From Dama dama (lineage: Eukaryota; Chordata; Mammalia; Artiodactyla; Cervidae), in assembly GCF_033118175.1 (NCBI RefSeq), contig NC_083697.1, positions 27,688,001-27,752,000 of the forward strand: 64,000 nt of DNA, written 5' to 3'. Below the pieces are notes generated by a model. That model searched no databases. It was not told where the DNA came from and saw only the letters and a program-made list of their open reading frames with translations. A program made the translations under genes and the position numbers. Positions 19,995 through 32,247 of this stretch are shown here, piece after piece (the stretch's first letter is position 1; the number at the start of each line of letters is the position of its first letter).

Positions 19995-22278
19995 TCAGTT
20001 CAGTTCAGTCGCTCAGTCGTATCTGATTCTTTGTGACTGCATGGATTGCTATACGCAAGGCTTCCCTGTCCATCACCAACTCCCAGAATTTACTCAAACT
20101 CATGTTCATAAGTTAGTGATGCCATCCAACCATCTCATCCTCTGTTGTCCCCTTCTCGTCCTGCCTTCAAACAGTCAGGGTATTTTAAATGAGTCAGTTC
20201 TTCACATCAGGTGGCCAAAGTATTGGAGCTTCAGCTTCAGTCCTTCCAATGAATATACAGAACTGATTTCCTTTAGGATGGACTGGTTGGATCTCCTTGC
20301 TGTCCAAGGGAGTCTCAAGAGTCTTCTCCAACACCACAGTTCAGAAGCATCAGTTCTTTGGTGCTCAGCTTTCTTTATAGTCCAACTCTCACATCCGTAC
20401 ATGGCTACTGGAAAAACCAAAGCTTTGACTAGATGGATCTTTGTTGGCAAAGTAATGTTTCTGCTTTTTAATATGCTCTCTAGGTTGGTCATAACTTTTC
20501 TTTCAAGGAGCAAGTGTCTTTTACTTTCATGGCTACAGTCACCATCTGCAATGATTTTGGAGTCCAAAAAAAAAAATAGTCTGTCACTGTTTCCATTGTT
20601 TTCCCATCTATTTGCTATGAAGTGATGGGACCAGATGCCATGATCTTAGTTTTCTGAATGTTGAGTTTTAAGCCAGATTTTTCACTCTCCTCTTTCACTT
20701 TCATCAAGAAGCTCTCCAGTTCCTTTTTGCCATAAGGGTCGTGTCATCTGCATATCTGAAGTTATTGATATTTCAGTGTCAATATCTGAGATTATTTGAG
20801 TCCAGCTTGTGCTTCATCCAGCCAGGCATTTCTCATGATGTATTCTGCATAAAAGTTAAATAAGCAGGGTGACAATATATAGCCTGAATGTACTCCTTTC
20901 CCGATTTGGAACCAGTCTGTTGTTCTATATGCTTCCTGATCTGCATACAGATTTCTTGGGAGGCAGGGAAGGTAGTCTGGTATTCCCATCTCTTAAGAAA
21001 ATTTCCACAGTTTGTTGTGGCCCACACAATCAAAGGCTTTGGCATAGTCAATAAAACAGAAGTAGATGTTTTTCTGGAACTCTCTCGCCTTTTTGATGAT
21101 CCAGTGGATGTTGGCCATTTGATGTCTGGTTCCTCTGCCTTTTCTGAATCCAGCTAGAACATCTGGAAGTTCTCGGTTCATGTATTGTTGAAGCCTTGCT
21201 TGGAGAATTTTGAGCATTACTTTGCTAGTGTGTGAGATGAGTGCAATTGTGTGGTAGTTTGAGCATTCTGTGGCATTGCGTTTCTTTGGGATTGGAATGA
21301 AAACTGATCTTTTCCAGTCCTGTGGCCACTGCTGAGTTTTCCAAATTTGCTGGCATATTGAGCAAGCACTTTCACAGCATCATCTTTTAGGATTTTAAAT
21401 AGCTTAACTGGAATTCCATCACCTCCACTAGCTTTGTTTGTAGTGATGCTTTCTAAGGCCCACTTGACTTTGCATTCCAGGATGTTTGATTCTAGGTGAG
21501 TGATCACTCATCGTGGTTATCTGGGTCATGAAGATCTTTTTTTGTATAGTTCTTCTGTGCATTCTTGCTACCTGTTCTTAATATCGTCTGCTTCTGTTAG
21601 GTCCTTACCATTTCTGTCTTTTATTGTGCCCATCTTTGCATGAAATATTCCCTTGGTATCTCTAACTTTCTTGAAGAGATCTCTCATGTTTTCCATTCTA
21701 TTGTTTTCATCTATTTCTTTGCACTGATCACTGAGGAAGGCTTTCTTATCTCTCCTTGCTATTCTTTGGAACTCTGCATTCAAATGGGTATAGCTTTCCT
21801 TTTCTCCTTTGCCTTTAACTCTCTTCTTTTCTCAGCTATTTGTGAGGCCTCCTCAGACAACCATGTTGCCTTTTTGCATTTCTTTTCTTGAGGATGGTCT
21901 TGATTACTGCCTCCTATACAATGTCACGAACCTTTGTCCATAGTTCTTCAGGTACTCTGCCTGTCAGATCTAATCCCTTGAATCTATTTCTCATGTCCAC
22001 TGTATAATCATAAGGGATTTGATTTAGGTCATACCTGAATAGTCTAGTGGTATTCCCTGCTTTCTTCGATTTAAGTCTGAATTTGGCAATAAGGAGTTCA
22101 TGATCTGAGGCACAGTCAGCCCCTGGTCTTGTTTTTGCTGACTGTATAGAGCTTCTCCATCTTCGGCTGTAAAGAATATAATCAATCTGATTTTGGTATT
22201 GACTATCTGGTGATGTCCATGAATAGAGTCTTCCCTTGTGTTGTTAGAAAAGGGTGTTTGCTATTACCAGTGCATTCT
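19995..22278 (-). mobile_element. BovB LINE, longest copy in the window, inserted in ERVL
   Basis: Antisense BovB runs from TCAGTTCAGTTCAGTCGCTC to a point beyond GTGTTGTTAGAAAAGGGTG, about 2.28 kb. It therefore includes the reverse transcriptase and some sequence upstream of it, reaching further 5' than any other copy here. The surrounding ERVL sequence is continuous across it once one copy of the 84-bp flank is removed. The age is intermediate, judging from several frameshifts. Confidence 0.95.
20202..21783 (-). pseudogene. BovB reverse transcriptase, broken into several frames
   Basis: The blocks in N-to-C order are: 21568-21783 (NAEFQRIARRDKKAFLSDQC), 21217-21507 (TTNKASGGDGIPVKLFKIL), 20993-21217 (motif A, CFIDYAKAFDC, with the preceding RKGRGTRHQ), 20792-20989 (YILSPCLFNFYAEY, where the usual VRQGC has become VHSGY), the YADD at 20743-20754, and 20202-20567 (GDCSHESKRHLL, YGCESWTIKKAEHQRTDA). 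Frameshifts lie between the blocks, so no full product is possible. Both catalytic aspartate motifs are still legible, which is useful for subfamily placement. Confidence 0.85.
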
Positions 22279-22362
22279 ATGGCATTTATCTCCTTTCCTC
22301 TGGTACACATGTATACTATCAATGTGTGTCCAAGGAGAACTCTATCATTAACTGAATGACTT
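22279..22362. repeat. Right copy of the 84-bp direct repeat flanking BovB
   Basis: It starts ATGGCATTTATCTCCTTTCC and ends GAATGACTT. The eight differences from 19911-19994 are all substitutions. Beyond it the flank diverges completely from the left side. Confidence 0.95.
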
Positions 22363-23330
22363 AGTGATGTTCTACAATGGATAGGTTATCAAAGTGCTTA
22401 TGGACAAGATTATGATATTGGACTAGGAAGCTAGTTGCCCTAGAATAAGCGAAGTTGTATTTCTGACTCTGCCAGGTGAGAACAAAGAGTTCCCAATAAA
22501 GAGAATACATAAATCAGAGTAGCATTTGTCACATTAACTGATCCATTCCTGGTGCTGGAGATTATGTCTGTTTGCTCCAGCATCAAAATCACACCTGAAA
22601 TGGTGGCTACAACCATGCTCATAAATAACCATACTTGCCTCTGGAAATTACATGCCACAGCTTGGTTCCTGCCACCATAGGACACGACATCTTTATTGAA
22701 TCTGGGACCCTATACAATGGTAGTTGTTCCCACTGTCATTCTGGCCAACAGAGAAGAACCAGCACAGATATCTCTAAGAATCCTAGAATTCCCTGTGTGT
22801 GTATTTCTCACAGCTTTTGTGAAGGACATAATCTCTGAACATTACAAAAAATATAATAAATGGAATGAGTGGGACTTTCCTGATAAATTCACTCTAGAAT
22901 TTATTTGATTTCCTTTAGCCTTTGGACACCATCCTCTACACTGCACCAAGGAAATAATGGCATTTCCACTTCATTTAGTGAGGCCATTTTTGAGTGCAAA
23001 GTTTAGTCGCTAGCCTCCAAAATTGTTACTCCAAGTCACCAGAACTAACATATTGAATCTGGAATCTATGCTTAATGCAAGCATATCAACAAATTCAATC
23101 TGACCCAACATGATATTTCTTTTATCCTGCCCCTGTAGCCTTAGGATCTATTTCCATATCAGCCGTGGTAAATCCCTTGATGATTTTCATCTGCCTTCTA
23201 CCTTCTAGGTCCTATCAGGATTTGAATCTGGTCATAGGTCTACAAACAGTGAGAACTGGTTACCCCTCTCCATTTTCAGGATAAAATCCTCCCCAGTCAT
23301 TGCTCTACATTTAACACATGCAATCTTGTG
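22363..23330 (-). mobile_element. Continuation of the ERVL relic (first part) and unassigned DNA
   Basis: The first 60-80 bp, read on the minus strand, fit the region just upstream of the ERVL reverse-transcriptase catalytic centre, which joins onto the 84-bp repeat. Further out, to about 23330, I cannot match the sequence confidently. The 81-codon minus frame at 22440-22685 is hydrophobic in part but has no recognised motif. Confidence 0.4.
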
Positions 23331-23369
23331 ATTTTATGAATTAATTTTGTACTATAATGCAGCACTCTT

Positions 23370-23590
23370 GGTTTCCCAAGTAGTGCTAGTGGTAAAGAAC
23401 CCATCTACCAGTTCAGAAGACATAAGAGATGTGGGTTTGATCCCTGGGTCGGGAAGATCCCCTGGAGGAGGGGATGACAATCCACTCAAACATGCTTGCC
23501 TGGAAAATCCCATGGGCAGAGGAACCTGGTGGGCTACAGTCCATAGAGTCAAAATGAGTTGAACACAACTGAAGTGACTTGGCAGGCACA
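23370..23590 (+). mobile_element. Bov-tA SINE with 10-bp target duplication
   Basis: Sense Bov-tA runs from GGTTTCCCAAGTAGTGCTAG through TTTGATCCCTGGGTCGGG to GAACACAACTGAAGTGACTT. Duplication CAGCACTCTT (23360-23369) / CAGCACCCTT (23591-23600), one mismatch. Confidence 0.94.
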
Positions 23591-23600
23591 CAGCACCCTT

Positions 23601-24635
23601 TTATGATTAGAATCGAGGTGTTGTTTTCAGAAATCCTGGCCCTGTGCCTGGCTAAGGCCCTTTATTTTAGGACAAAGTCCTAAAACTGCTTTCTTATCCA
23701 CAATTTAAGGTGGAAAATTAAAGCCCCACATTCCTCATTTTCTTTCTTCAAGTTCTTTAGTGTACTCTCAAGTAACCAACAAACTCCTCTATGGTCTTTA
23801 TTTTCATAGAAGTGTTCTAAACCAGCACCACTTGACCTGAAGTATAGCCTTTTCTAATCACGTGATTTTAGGTGTCCTCATAATCATTTAACTAACTACT
23901 TTTCCATTGTATGGAACAGACAACCAGTGTCACTTTACTACTTGCAACAGGGTTATTAAGGCAGTTAAATTTAATATTTAATAAGGTCAAAGAACCAATT
24001 CCAGATATCCCAGAAAATATTTGGATAATACATCCTCAAGTTTTTATTTCTCTAGAGCCGCATTAGGATCAATTTCAGTGTCAGGGTTGCAAAGCCACAA
24101 CTTAGCAAAATAGAATAAGACTTGTTACACAAATTATAAAAATTCCACATCCGAGGTTTTTGGCAAAGTTTACAGGAAGTTGTTGCCTCTCATCTGGTGG
24201 TGGATTAGAAATCACTGTAGGTCAGCAGGGATGGCAGTCAGGAAGAATAGTTACACATGGAGCAGGGGAAGTCAAGGCAACCTGGAATCATTGCAGATGA
24301 ACTGGAGTCAGTGACTCACCACTTCCAGTCTGAGTCATGTGGGAGTTCTAAAGAAGCCGACTTCTTTTTTCTACAGTCTGTGCATACCTGGCCCAAATGC
24401 AAACTAAAATGAAGGAAGAGGTTCGATGACATCTGGGTGAGCTGCAGTGCTGATGGCTGCCCGAGGGACCAGTTCAGTCACAAATGCATGCACGTCAGGA
24501 ATGCAACTGATGACATGTACCAACTATCCAAACACAGCAGAGGCCATCTCCCTTCCACTTTCCAAATCCTAAGTAAATGTTTCTTGCTGCCAACAACCAT
24601 ACAAGGAAAGGAATTCTGGAAAACCTAGTTCTAGA
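23601..24635. other. No recognised feature
   Basis: About 1 kb of single-copy-looking DNA; the frame at 24437-24628 has no recognised motif. Confidence 0.4.
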
Positions 24636-24645
24636 ATCACCACAG

Positions 24646-24844
24646 TTGTTGTTTAGTCATTATGTTCAACTCTTTAGTGACCCCATGACTATATAGTTTG
24701 CCAAGCTCCTCTGTCCACAGGATTTCCCAGGCAAGAACACTGGAGTGAGCAGCCATTTCCATCTCCATGGGAATCTTCCTGACCCAGGGATTTAATCTGC
24801 ATTTCCCCAAGGATTCTTTAACACTCAGCCACCTGGGAAGCCTG
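24646..24844 (-). mobile_element. Bov-tA SINE with 10-bp target duplication
   Basis: Diverged antisense copy, from TTGTTGTTTAGTCATTATG to CAGCCACCTGGGAAGCC. Exact duplication ATCACCACAG at 24636-24645 and 24845-24854. Confidence 0.94.
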
Positions 24845-25021
24845 ATCACCACAGCAAGCAAAGCCATTAAATGTGAGAAATAATTTTCTATACATATACA
24901 TTTTCTAATGAACTTCATTAAGGTCATAACTTCAACTTCATGAAGTTGAATACTTTCACACTTGCAGTCTGTATACTCTCAATCATAGTGGGAGTCACTT
25001 TCTAGATTTTGAGGAAATAAG

Positions 25022-25210
25022 TGTTAGTCGTTCAGTTGTGTCAGACTCTTTGCAAGCCCACCAGACTCCTCTGTCCATGGGATTCTCCAGGCAAGAATAC
25101 TGGAGTGGGTTGCCATTCCCTTTTCCAAGGGATCTTCCCAACCCAGGGATCGAACCTGGGTCGCCTGCATTGCAGGTGGATTCTTTATCCTCTGAGCCAC
25201 CAGGGAAGCC
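25022..25210 (-). mobile_element. Bov-tA SINE
   Basis: Well-preserved antisense copy: TGTTAGTCGTTCAGTTGTG at the 3' side, GGGATCGAACCTGGGTCGCC in the B-box region, and CTGAGCCACCAGGGAAGCC at the 5' head. About 15 bp after the TTTGCAAGCCC segment are missing. No clear target duplication. Confidence 0.95.
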
Positions 25211-25389
25211 AGGACAATGCTGCTTATCACTCATGATCTTAACATTTTCCCACTTAATAATCTCTTCCATACGTGGGACAAAGAAACCTTAGGAAAAATG
25301 CAGCTACCCTGATGGCAAGGCTCCAGTCTCCCTAGATCCTTCTGCACCAATGCACTATGATAGTCATTAATATTCATGTGTGTGTGTTT

Positions 25390-25778
25390 TATATGTCTTT
25401 GTCTCTACATGTTTCAGTCTGGATATTTTTCTCTGTTCTTTTTTTAGTTCAGTAATTGTCTTCACTTATATTTAGCTTCTGTAAAGGCTTTAACTGACTT
25501 TTGCATATTAATTTTTAAAATTATGTTTATATGTATAATTTAAAATTTTCTATTGGTTATTTTTCATGCTTCTAGCTCTCTACAAAAGTTCTCAATATTG
25601 TCTTATATTTCATTTAATATATACAGTATATTATTTTATTCATACCTTTTAACTGTACTTATTATCTGAATAAACTGTGGGTCTGTTCTTTCTGTATATT
25701 TTATTTATTTTCATATTTATTTATTTCACAATAAATTGTGATTATGTTATCTTGAGTTTTTGTATGTCTAGTTACTCA
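25390..25778 (-). mobile_element. Old L1M fragment, antisense
   Basis: The plus strand shows TTCAGTAATTGTCTTCAC, a TTTTCTATTGGTTATTTTTC-like stretch, GTGGGTCTGTTCTTTCTGTA, and a GAGTTTTTGTATGTCTAG-type segment. This resembles the antisense of the old L1 5'UTR/ORF1 region. Highly diverged; the BovB at 25788 interrupts it. Confidence 0.45.
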
Positions 25779-25787
25779 ATTAGATAT

Positions 25788-26654
25788 CTTCCATTGTTGG
25801 TGTTCAGTCACTCAGTCGTGTCCAACTCTTTGAGATTCCATGGACTGCAGCAAGCCAGGCTTCCCTGTCCTTCACCATCTCCTAGAGCTTGCTCAACTAA
25901 TGTCCATTGAGTCAGTGATGCCATCCAATCATCATATCCTGTTGCCCCCTTCTCCTCCTGCCTTCAATCTTTCCCAGCATCAGTGTCTCTCCTAATGAGT
26001 CAGCTCTTTGCATCAGGTGGCCAAAGTATTGGAGCTTCAGTTTCAGCATCAATCCTTCTAACAAATATTCAAGATTGATTTCCTTTAGGAATAACTTTAG
26101 GTTTGATCTCTTTGCTGTCCAAGGGACTCCCAAGAGTCTTCTCCAACATCAGAGCTCAAAAGCATCAATTCTTTGGCATTCAGCCTTCCTTATGGTCCAC
26201 CTCTCACATCCATATACGACGACTGGAAAAACTGTAGCTTTGACTAGACAGACCTTTGTTGGCAAAGTAATGTCTCTGCTTTTAGTAAGCTGTCTTGGTT
26301 GGTCATAGCTTTTCTTCCATGGAGCAAGCATCTTTTAATTTCATGGCTGCAGTCACCATCTGCAGTGATTTTGGAGCTCAAGAAAATAACGTCTGTCACT
26401 GTTTCCATTGTTTCCCCATCTATTTGCCATGAAGTGGTAGAACCGGATGCCATGATCTTCATTTTTTGAATGTTGAGTTTTAAGCCAGCTTTTTCATTCT
26501 CCTCTTTCATCTTCAAGAGGTTCTTTAGTTCCTCTTCACCTTCTGCCATGAGGGTGGTGTCATCTGCATATCTGAAGTTATTGGTATTTCTCCCAGCAAT
26601 CTTGATTCCAGCTTGTGCTTCATCCAGTCAGACATTTCGCATGATGTACTCTGC
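25788..26654 (-). mobile_element. BovB LINE, 5'-truncated, 9-bp target duplication
   Basis: Antisense BovB of 867 bp. Duplication ATTAGATAT at 25779-25787 and 26655-26663. The YADD codons are at 26559-26570. Frames at 25912-26133 and 26244-26549 cover the reverse-transcriptase C-terminal part (WQIDGETMETVTDV, DCSHEIKRCLLHGRK, GVPWTAKRSN), with frameshifts between them. It is truncated close to where the copy at 485-1506 is, a little after the QGCILSP motif. Confidence 0.94.
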
Positions 26655-26663
26655 ATTAGATAT

Positions 26664-28612
26664 TTTAAAATGTACACATAATTGGTTTCTTGGTTATTAT
26701 TTCCCACATATAGTATTTACGTTTCCTTCTGGTAAGTGGCTAAGTTAGTAAGGACTGATCCATATCAAATATATAAAGGTCTAAGAAGTTACAATAATAA
26801 CAAAAATACTTTCTCTAGGTGGCACTGAAGGTTCCTACAGCAAAAACATTTTTCTAAAATAAATTAACAAGAAAAAGTGTATATTTATCATGATTCTCTA
26901 TAAACTGCATTAAAAGCTGACCAAATGACTCATTAAATGTTTTTTTCCAATGGAGAATTATAGCCAACAAGTAGAGGAAAAACATGAGAATTGAAAAACA
27001 TCATTTGTAGACTCTAATGAAATTATTAAAAACAAAACAATTTTGCTGAAATTAATAAAGTAAAATGCCGATGGGGAAATTAACAATGAAAGAAAAGATA
27101 AAAATTAATTTATCAATTTGATAACCAGGGGTATGTGTCTCATGAACACATGTTATAAAGGAGTCCACGTACTCCTTTAGAGATGTACTGCTCCTCCAAA
27201 TTGATCCTAAATCTAATAAAATCTCTAAATATAATTACCAGTCCACACTGGTGACTAACAGTCAGATAAGCATAAAGTATATTACACATATCTTTAAAAG
27301 ATCAGTGGAAAAAATGCAAGGTGGGAGGATGTCAGAGAATAGAAGTTTTAAAGACATAAAATTAGAAAAAGTGTGTATAGCTTACTGTAGTAGATAAACT
27401 GTACATATCTGACAAGCAGTTTCTAATCCAGGAGTTAAAGATGTGAGTTATTTATTTGTATAATTTGGTTAGTGATATCCTTTTACAAAAGGTAGAATAT
27501 TTTTGCAAATTGTCTCATATCTAACATTAACTTATGCACACAATCTTATGAATATATCTGATTGATTTGAAAACTTAAGTTACTCCTGAAATTTTAGTTT
27601 CCAATTCTTTGTCCCTTCTTTACCAATCGCAATATGTTTATGCAAATGTAAATTATTTGTAAATGCTACATGCATGCAGCAATTGCTGATATGAAAATAT
27701 TAATGAGTTATATTTCTTAACTCAAAACCTCCCTACAAGTTAATACAAATAAATGTTATATTTCTTCTTGTGAGTTTATATTAGGATGTAAACTCCAGAG
27801 CAAGCCACACTGAAATTTTTAAAGTTCTTTTTATCCTCAATGGAAATACACTGATGTTACACACTTCAAAAGCAGAAAAGTTCAATGGAGAGAATTTTAT
27901 ATTGATATATAGAGAATAAAGGGCCAGAAAAAAATTTCCTACAGCATCTCTGAAATCACCTGAGATTCACTTGAAATTTTATTTCACTGAGATGAGATTC
28001 AGGGAAATGTGTAATGCCATTATGTGAGGTTTACACATGCATTCACTTCATTTCTGCCAGTAACCCTTTAAACACCCACGGTTATCTCTGCACATAACCA
28101 TCCATTATGAGACACAGGTATTTTTAGATGCCCATCCCAAGGCAAGAGAATATACTATTCACACTGGAAATACTAGTTTTTATGGCCTGAGGCCTAAAAG
28201 GAATTAGTGTATTCTAAACTTAGCAAATGAGATGAGGCTAAAATAAATATTACACATCACTTGTCTATTTGTGCATTCATTTTAAAATGAATTTTTTCTT
28301 GGTAAAATATTTGTGAAGCAACTATGTTAGCTGGGTAGTGAATTTTTATTTAGGTACTCATTTAATCACTTGCCTGAAGATAACAGAAATGGGAGAAATA
28401 AGGATGGGTTGAAAACAAGGAGAGAAGAGTTGGCTTCTTCAATTTTGTGCTAACAAGTAACATTTCAACATTTCTTTCTTAAAGCAATCAAAAGAGGAAA
28501 AAACCATAGTACTAATTCTCTAGGGAAAAAATAAAAGCCTCATAAATTATTGAAGAGATAACTGGAGGGGTGGAGTGGACTTTCCTGAAAAGAAATTTCA
28601 ATAGCCTAAACT
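26664..28612. other. No recognised gene or repeat over about 1.9 kb
   Basis: Strongly AT-rich DNA with no frame of note on either strand and no repeat that I can name. Confidence 0.5.
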
Positions 28613-29008
28613 TGAGAAAGCTGAGCACCAAAGAATTGATGCTGTTGAACTGTGGTGTTGGAGAAGACTCTTGAGAGTTCCTTGGACTGCGAGGAGATCC
28701 AACTAGTCCATCCTAAAGGAAATCAATCCTGAATAGTCATTGGAAGGACTGATGCTGAAGCTGAAACTCCAATACTTTGGCCACCAGATGTGAAGAACTG
28801 ACTCATTGGAAAAGATCCTGATGCTGGGAAAGACTGAAGGCAGGAGGAAAAGAGGATGATAGAGGATGAGATGGTTGGATGTCATCACCAGCTCAATGGA
28901 CATGAGTTTGAGTAGGCTCCAGGAGTTGGTGATGGACAGGGAAGCCTGGCATGCTGCAGTCCATGGAGTTGCAGAGTCGGACACAACTGAGTGACTGAAC
29001 TGAACTGA
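28613..29008 (+). mobile_element. BovB LINE 3' end, sense strand
   Basis: It runs from GAGAAAGCTGAGCACCAAAG to the terminal GAGTGACTGAACTGAACTGA and encodes in sense only the last part of the reverse-transcriptase ORF, now with stops. No clear target duplication. Confidence 0.93.
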
Positions 29009-29479
29009 AACATAAGAAATATCCTATAAGGCTTGCACATGGCAACCTCCTATATTCAGATGAACTCAACATGGAAGACATACAAAATGATACATGCACA
29101 CCCGTTACCAGTCAGAGTGCATGGAGGCTGAACATGGCCTTCATCCCTTCACGTGACTGACAGTGTCAGGTCACATAGCTGCCATCCTCAGACCCTTTGC
29201 ACTATGAACTGCAATAAAAAGACATCTCTGAATATTATTCACCGTTGCTTAGAACCTTCTGATTTGCATCTTAATTTAGAGTGTGCTTTTTTGCCATAGG
29301 CACCACCCCATGATTACAGAGGTTACATGAGAAAAACGACTTTGAACATGCCAAGGCTTGGCACTTAAGTAGAGGGTACTGGGAAAACAATACATGGTAT
29401 TTCTGGAAAATGAATGCAACATCCTGTCTTCCTCTCTTTCCTCCCCAAACTAGCTGGGGAGACTTTGGGCAATAATGCA

Positions 29480-29650
29480 CTTCCTAAATCTCCATTTACT
29501 CTCTATAAAGAGAAATAATACATACCTCAGAACAATTTAATGATTTGATTAAATAGCACATATAAAACATTTAGTATAATGTGCAAATGTGGCAGGCATT
29601 CTGAAAGTTCTAGGTATTACTACTAATATTATTGTCATTATCATCAGTCA
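29480..29650 (+). repeat. MIR SINE relic
   Basis: ACTCTCTATAAAGAGAAATAATACATACCTCAG.. followed by TTGATTAAATAGCACATATAAAACATTTAGTATAATG.. and AGGTATTACTACTAATATTATTG follow the MIR core and tail order. Confidence 0.6.
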
Positions 29651-31629
29651 AGCCTCCAATAGAAAACAAATCCAAATCAAGTGGTTCACAGAAACAATCA
29701 TGAAAGACAGATTAGAGACTTGGGCTGGATTCCGGAAGCCAACCAGCGCTGCTGGAGCAATCGGAGTTTAGAAACAATGGAGAAATGCTACCTCTGGTCC
29801 TGAAGAGACAAGAGGAGAAAGTGTATTCCTGGAACACTGTCTGAGCTGACAGGATCTGCAGTCATGAAAGCATGCAGGTACTTCCAGAAGAGAGACTCTA
29901 AAGTTAGAAGGTGCAGGTGAGAAAGCCCCACACCTTTCCCCTTCCATCCTCTGAACTCTTGCCAGTGTTCCTCACTAGTTGAAACCAACTGGGTGAACAA
30001 TTCTAAACCTAGCCCTATGGAAAATTAAATGAGGCAGAAAAGAAGATTAATTTGAAAGGATAGAGGTAGCAAATTAGTACATTCTCCACACCCACATTGG
30101 GACATACTAAAAAATTCTTTAATCTACAAGACTTTCTCCCCCGTCACCCCCCAATTAATATTAATATTAAAATTAATAATTTTTCTCAACACTACAAAGA
30201 AGCAATTTGACTGAATCGGAAATACTTGAATATATTATGAGAATGCATTTAAAAAACAGAATTGGGAAATAAAGCTATCAACAACCAGTCTCCATCATGG
30301 TCTCCCTTATGTTCCAATAGCAAGGTGTGGATGGTCTTCTAAGGAAAAATAAAATGAAAAATTCATTGAAGTCAGACTCCAAGGTAAAGAAGAGCTCAGT
30401 TTATGCTAAGAAATTACATAACTCTTCAAACCATGGTGGAGCAACCCATGCTGAGCTGATAATGAAAGATATTTAAGATACTCTGACCTTGGCTAATAGC
30501 AGATACAAGAGGAAAGATATTAAGAACAGGATTTAGGGAGATGTGAAGATAATTTCTTCTTTATCTGTTTCTCTTTGTTGTTTTCAGGGTTATTTCTTTC
30601 TCTGCCTCACCCCTTCCCTTACTTTCTCTACCACCTCCCTCTCTCTCTCTCTTGTAACTAGAGTTCTTAGAATACTGTCTCCCAGGTAGGACAGAATCCC
30701 TGATTTGGGGAACATTACCTAGAGATTAGGAGTTACACAAATTTTGCAAAGAAATCAGGTTTACCAGTAAACAAGTTCCATCTGAAGCTTCAAACGCTAT
30801 AACTTAAAAAGCCTTCTTGTACATATTTCAGCCCAAAGAACCATTGAACTTCCTCTAAAAATTGTCCTTTTTTTTTAAAGAGAAATGAACCACCAGCCAA
30901 ATGGATATCTACTCATGGAGAAAACTACACATACAGATAAAAAAAACTGCACAGACATCCAAACCACTTTTCCTCGGGAATCTTTGCATTATAAAGCCAT
31001 CAGAGGTTCTGCACACAGCAACGTAGTTCCAGAAAAGCATGACTGGTGGTTTTAGTCGGAAAGAAGCTGTCATTTAGAAATCAGGCAAAACAATCTTCAG
31101 GGCTTGAGACTGGGCAGGTACCTAGATATCTCATTAAGATATTAAAATTATCAGAGCACTACAAAAAGAGGGAAACATAGAATGTGTAAATATCTTAATG
31201 CTGAAATTATTATTACACATCCTCAAAAATACATATAATTTTGGATCTTGCCTAAGAGAATAAAATAAAGTTGTTCTATTTTTTTCTCTCTACCCATGTA
31301 TTAGTTACATATCACCAGTGTATTTATCCTAACAGTTGTCAATCTGGTCTCTGTCTAGGCCATGATATACTGCTTGCTTGAAATTCCATTAATAAGAACA
31401 AAATAGGCAGTTAAAAAATCACGGATGGCATTCTATGAGACAAAGGATGTGTTGATCAATTATCTGGATACTCATATCAATACTTTAATAAGAAAATTAG
31501 TATTTCATTGTATACTACTTTCTACAGACCATTTTTTACTTTCTCCAACATATCCTGTTTCTCCTTTTCACTTTTGAAAGACAAATTATAAAATAATACC
31601 AACCTTTTAGGCAGTTTAAGAAGCAATCA
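29651..31629. other. No recognised gene or repeat over about 2 kb
   Basis: Mixed DNA with a pyrimidine-rich tract at about 30585-30652 (CTCCCTCTCTCTCTCTCT) and a TTAATATTAATATTAAAATT run near 30160. The frame at 29788-30000 has no recognised motif. Confidence 0.45.
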
Positions 31630-32017
31630 CAGGTGAATGGACAAAGAAAATATCAGAAACACACATAATGGAACTCTGCTCACTCTTAAAAAGGAAGGGA
31701 ATCCTGCTGTTTGTGACAATGTGGATGGGCCTAAAGGACATTATGCCAAGTGATATTACACACTCCAGTTATATGGCGCATCTAAATAGTCAACTTTATA
31801 GACTCAGAGAATAGAATGGTGGTTGCCAAGGACTAAAAAAGGATGAAGAAATGAGGAGTTAGTGTTCAATGGATGTAACAGCCTAGGTATCCAAGATGAA
31901 CAAGTTCGAGAGACCTGTTGTACAGCCTTTTGCCTATAGATAACAACACTGTACTGTGCACTTAACATTTTTTTTTCCCAGCGGAAGATCTCATTTTACG
32001 TGTTCTTATCACAAAGG
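31630..32017 (+). mobile_element. L1M 3' end (first part)
   Basis: GTGAATGGACAAAGAAAATA, then a GGAATCCTGCTGTTTGTGAC-like segment, then AGAATAGAATGGTGGTTGCC and CATTTTACGTGTTCTTATCAC follow the 3' end of ORF2 and the 3'UTR of an old L1M element. Interrupted by the SINE at 32018. Confidence 0.8.
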
Positions 32018-32247
32018 AAAGGGCTTCCCAGGTGGCTCAGTGGTAAAGAATCTGCCTGCCAATGCAGGAGACAAAAGAGACATTAAGTTCAATCCCCGGG
32101 TCAGGAAGATCCCCTGGCAGAGGAAATGGCAATCCACTCCAGTATTCTTGCCTGGGAAATCCCATGGACGGAGGAGCCTGGTGGGATAAAGCGCATAGGT
32201 TTGCAAAGAGTCTAACACAACTGAGTGACCAAGCATGCATGCATGCA
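32018..32247 (+). mobile_element. Bov-tA SINE nested in L1M
   Basis: Sense copy from GGGCTTCCCAGGTGGCTCAG to ACACAACTGAGTGACCAAGC, followed by an alternating GCATGCATGCATGC terminus. L1M sequence resumes immediately after it. Confidence 0.95.

Noticed and set aside
22440..22685. 81-codon minus frame with a hydrophobic stretch, considered as a membrane-protein exon
   Set aside because: No splice sites, family motif or neighbouring exon were seen. It sits next to an ERVL relic, and its length is expected by chance.
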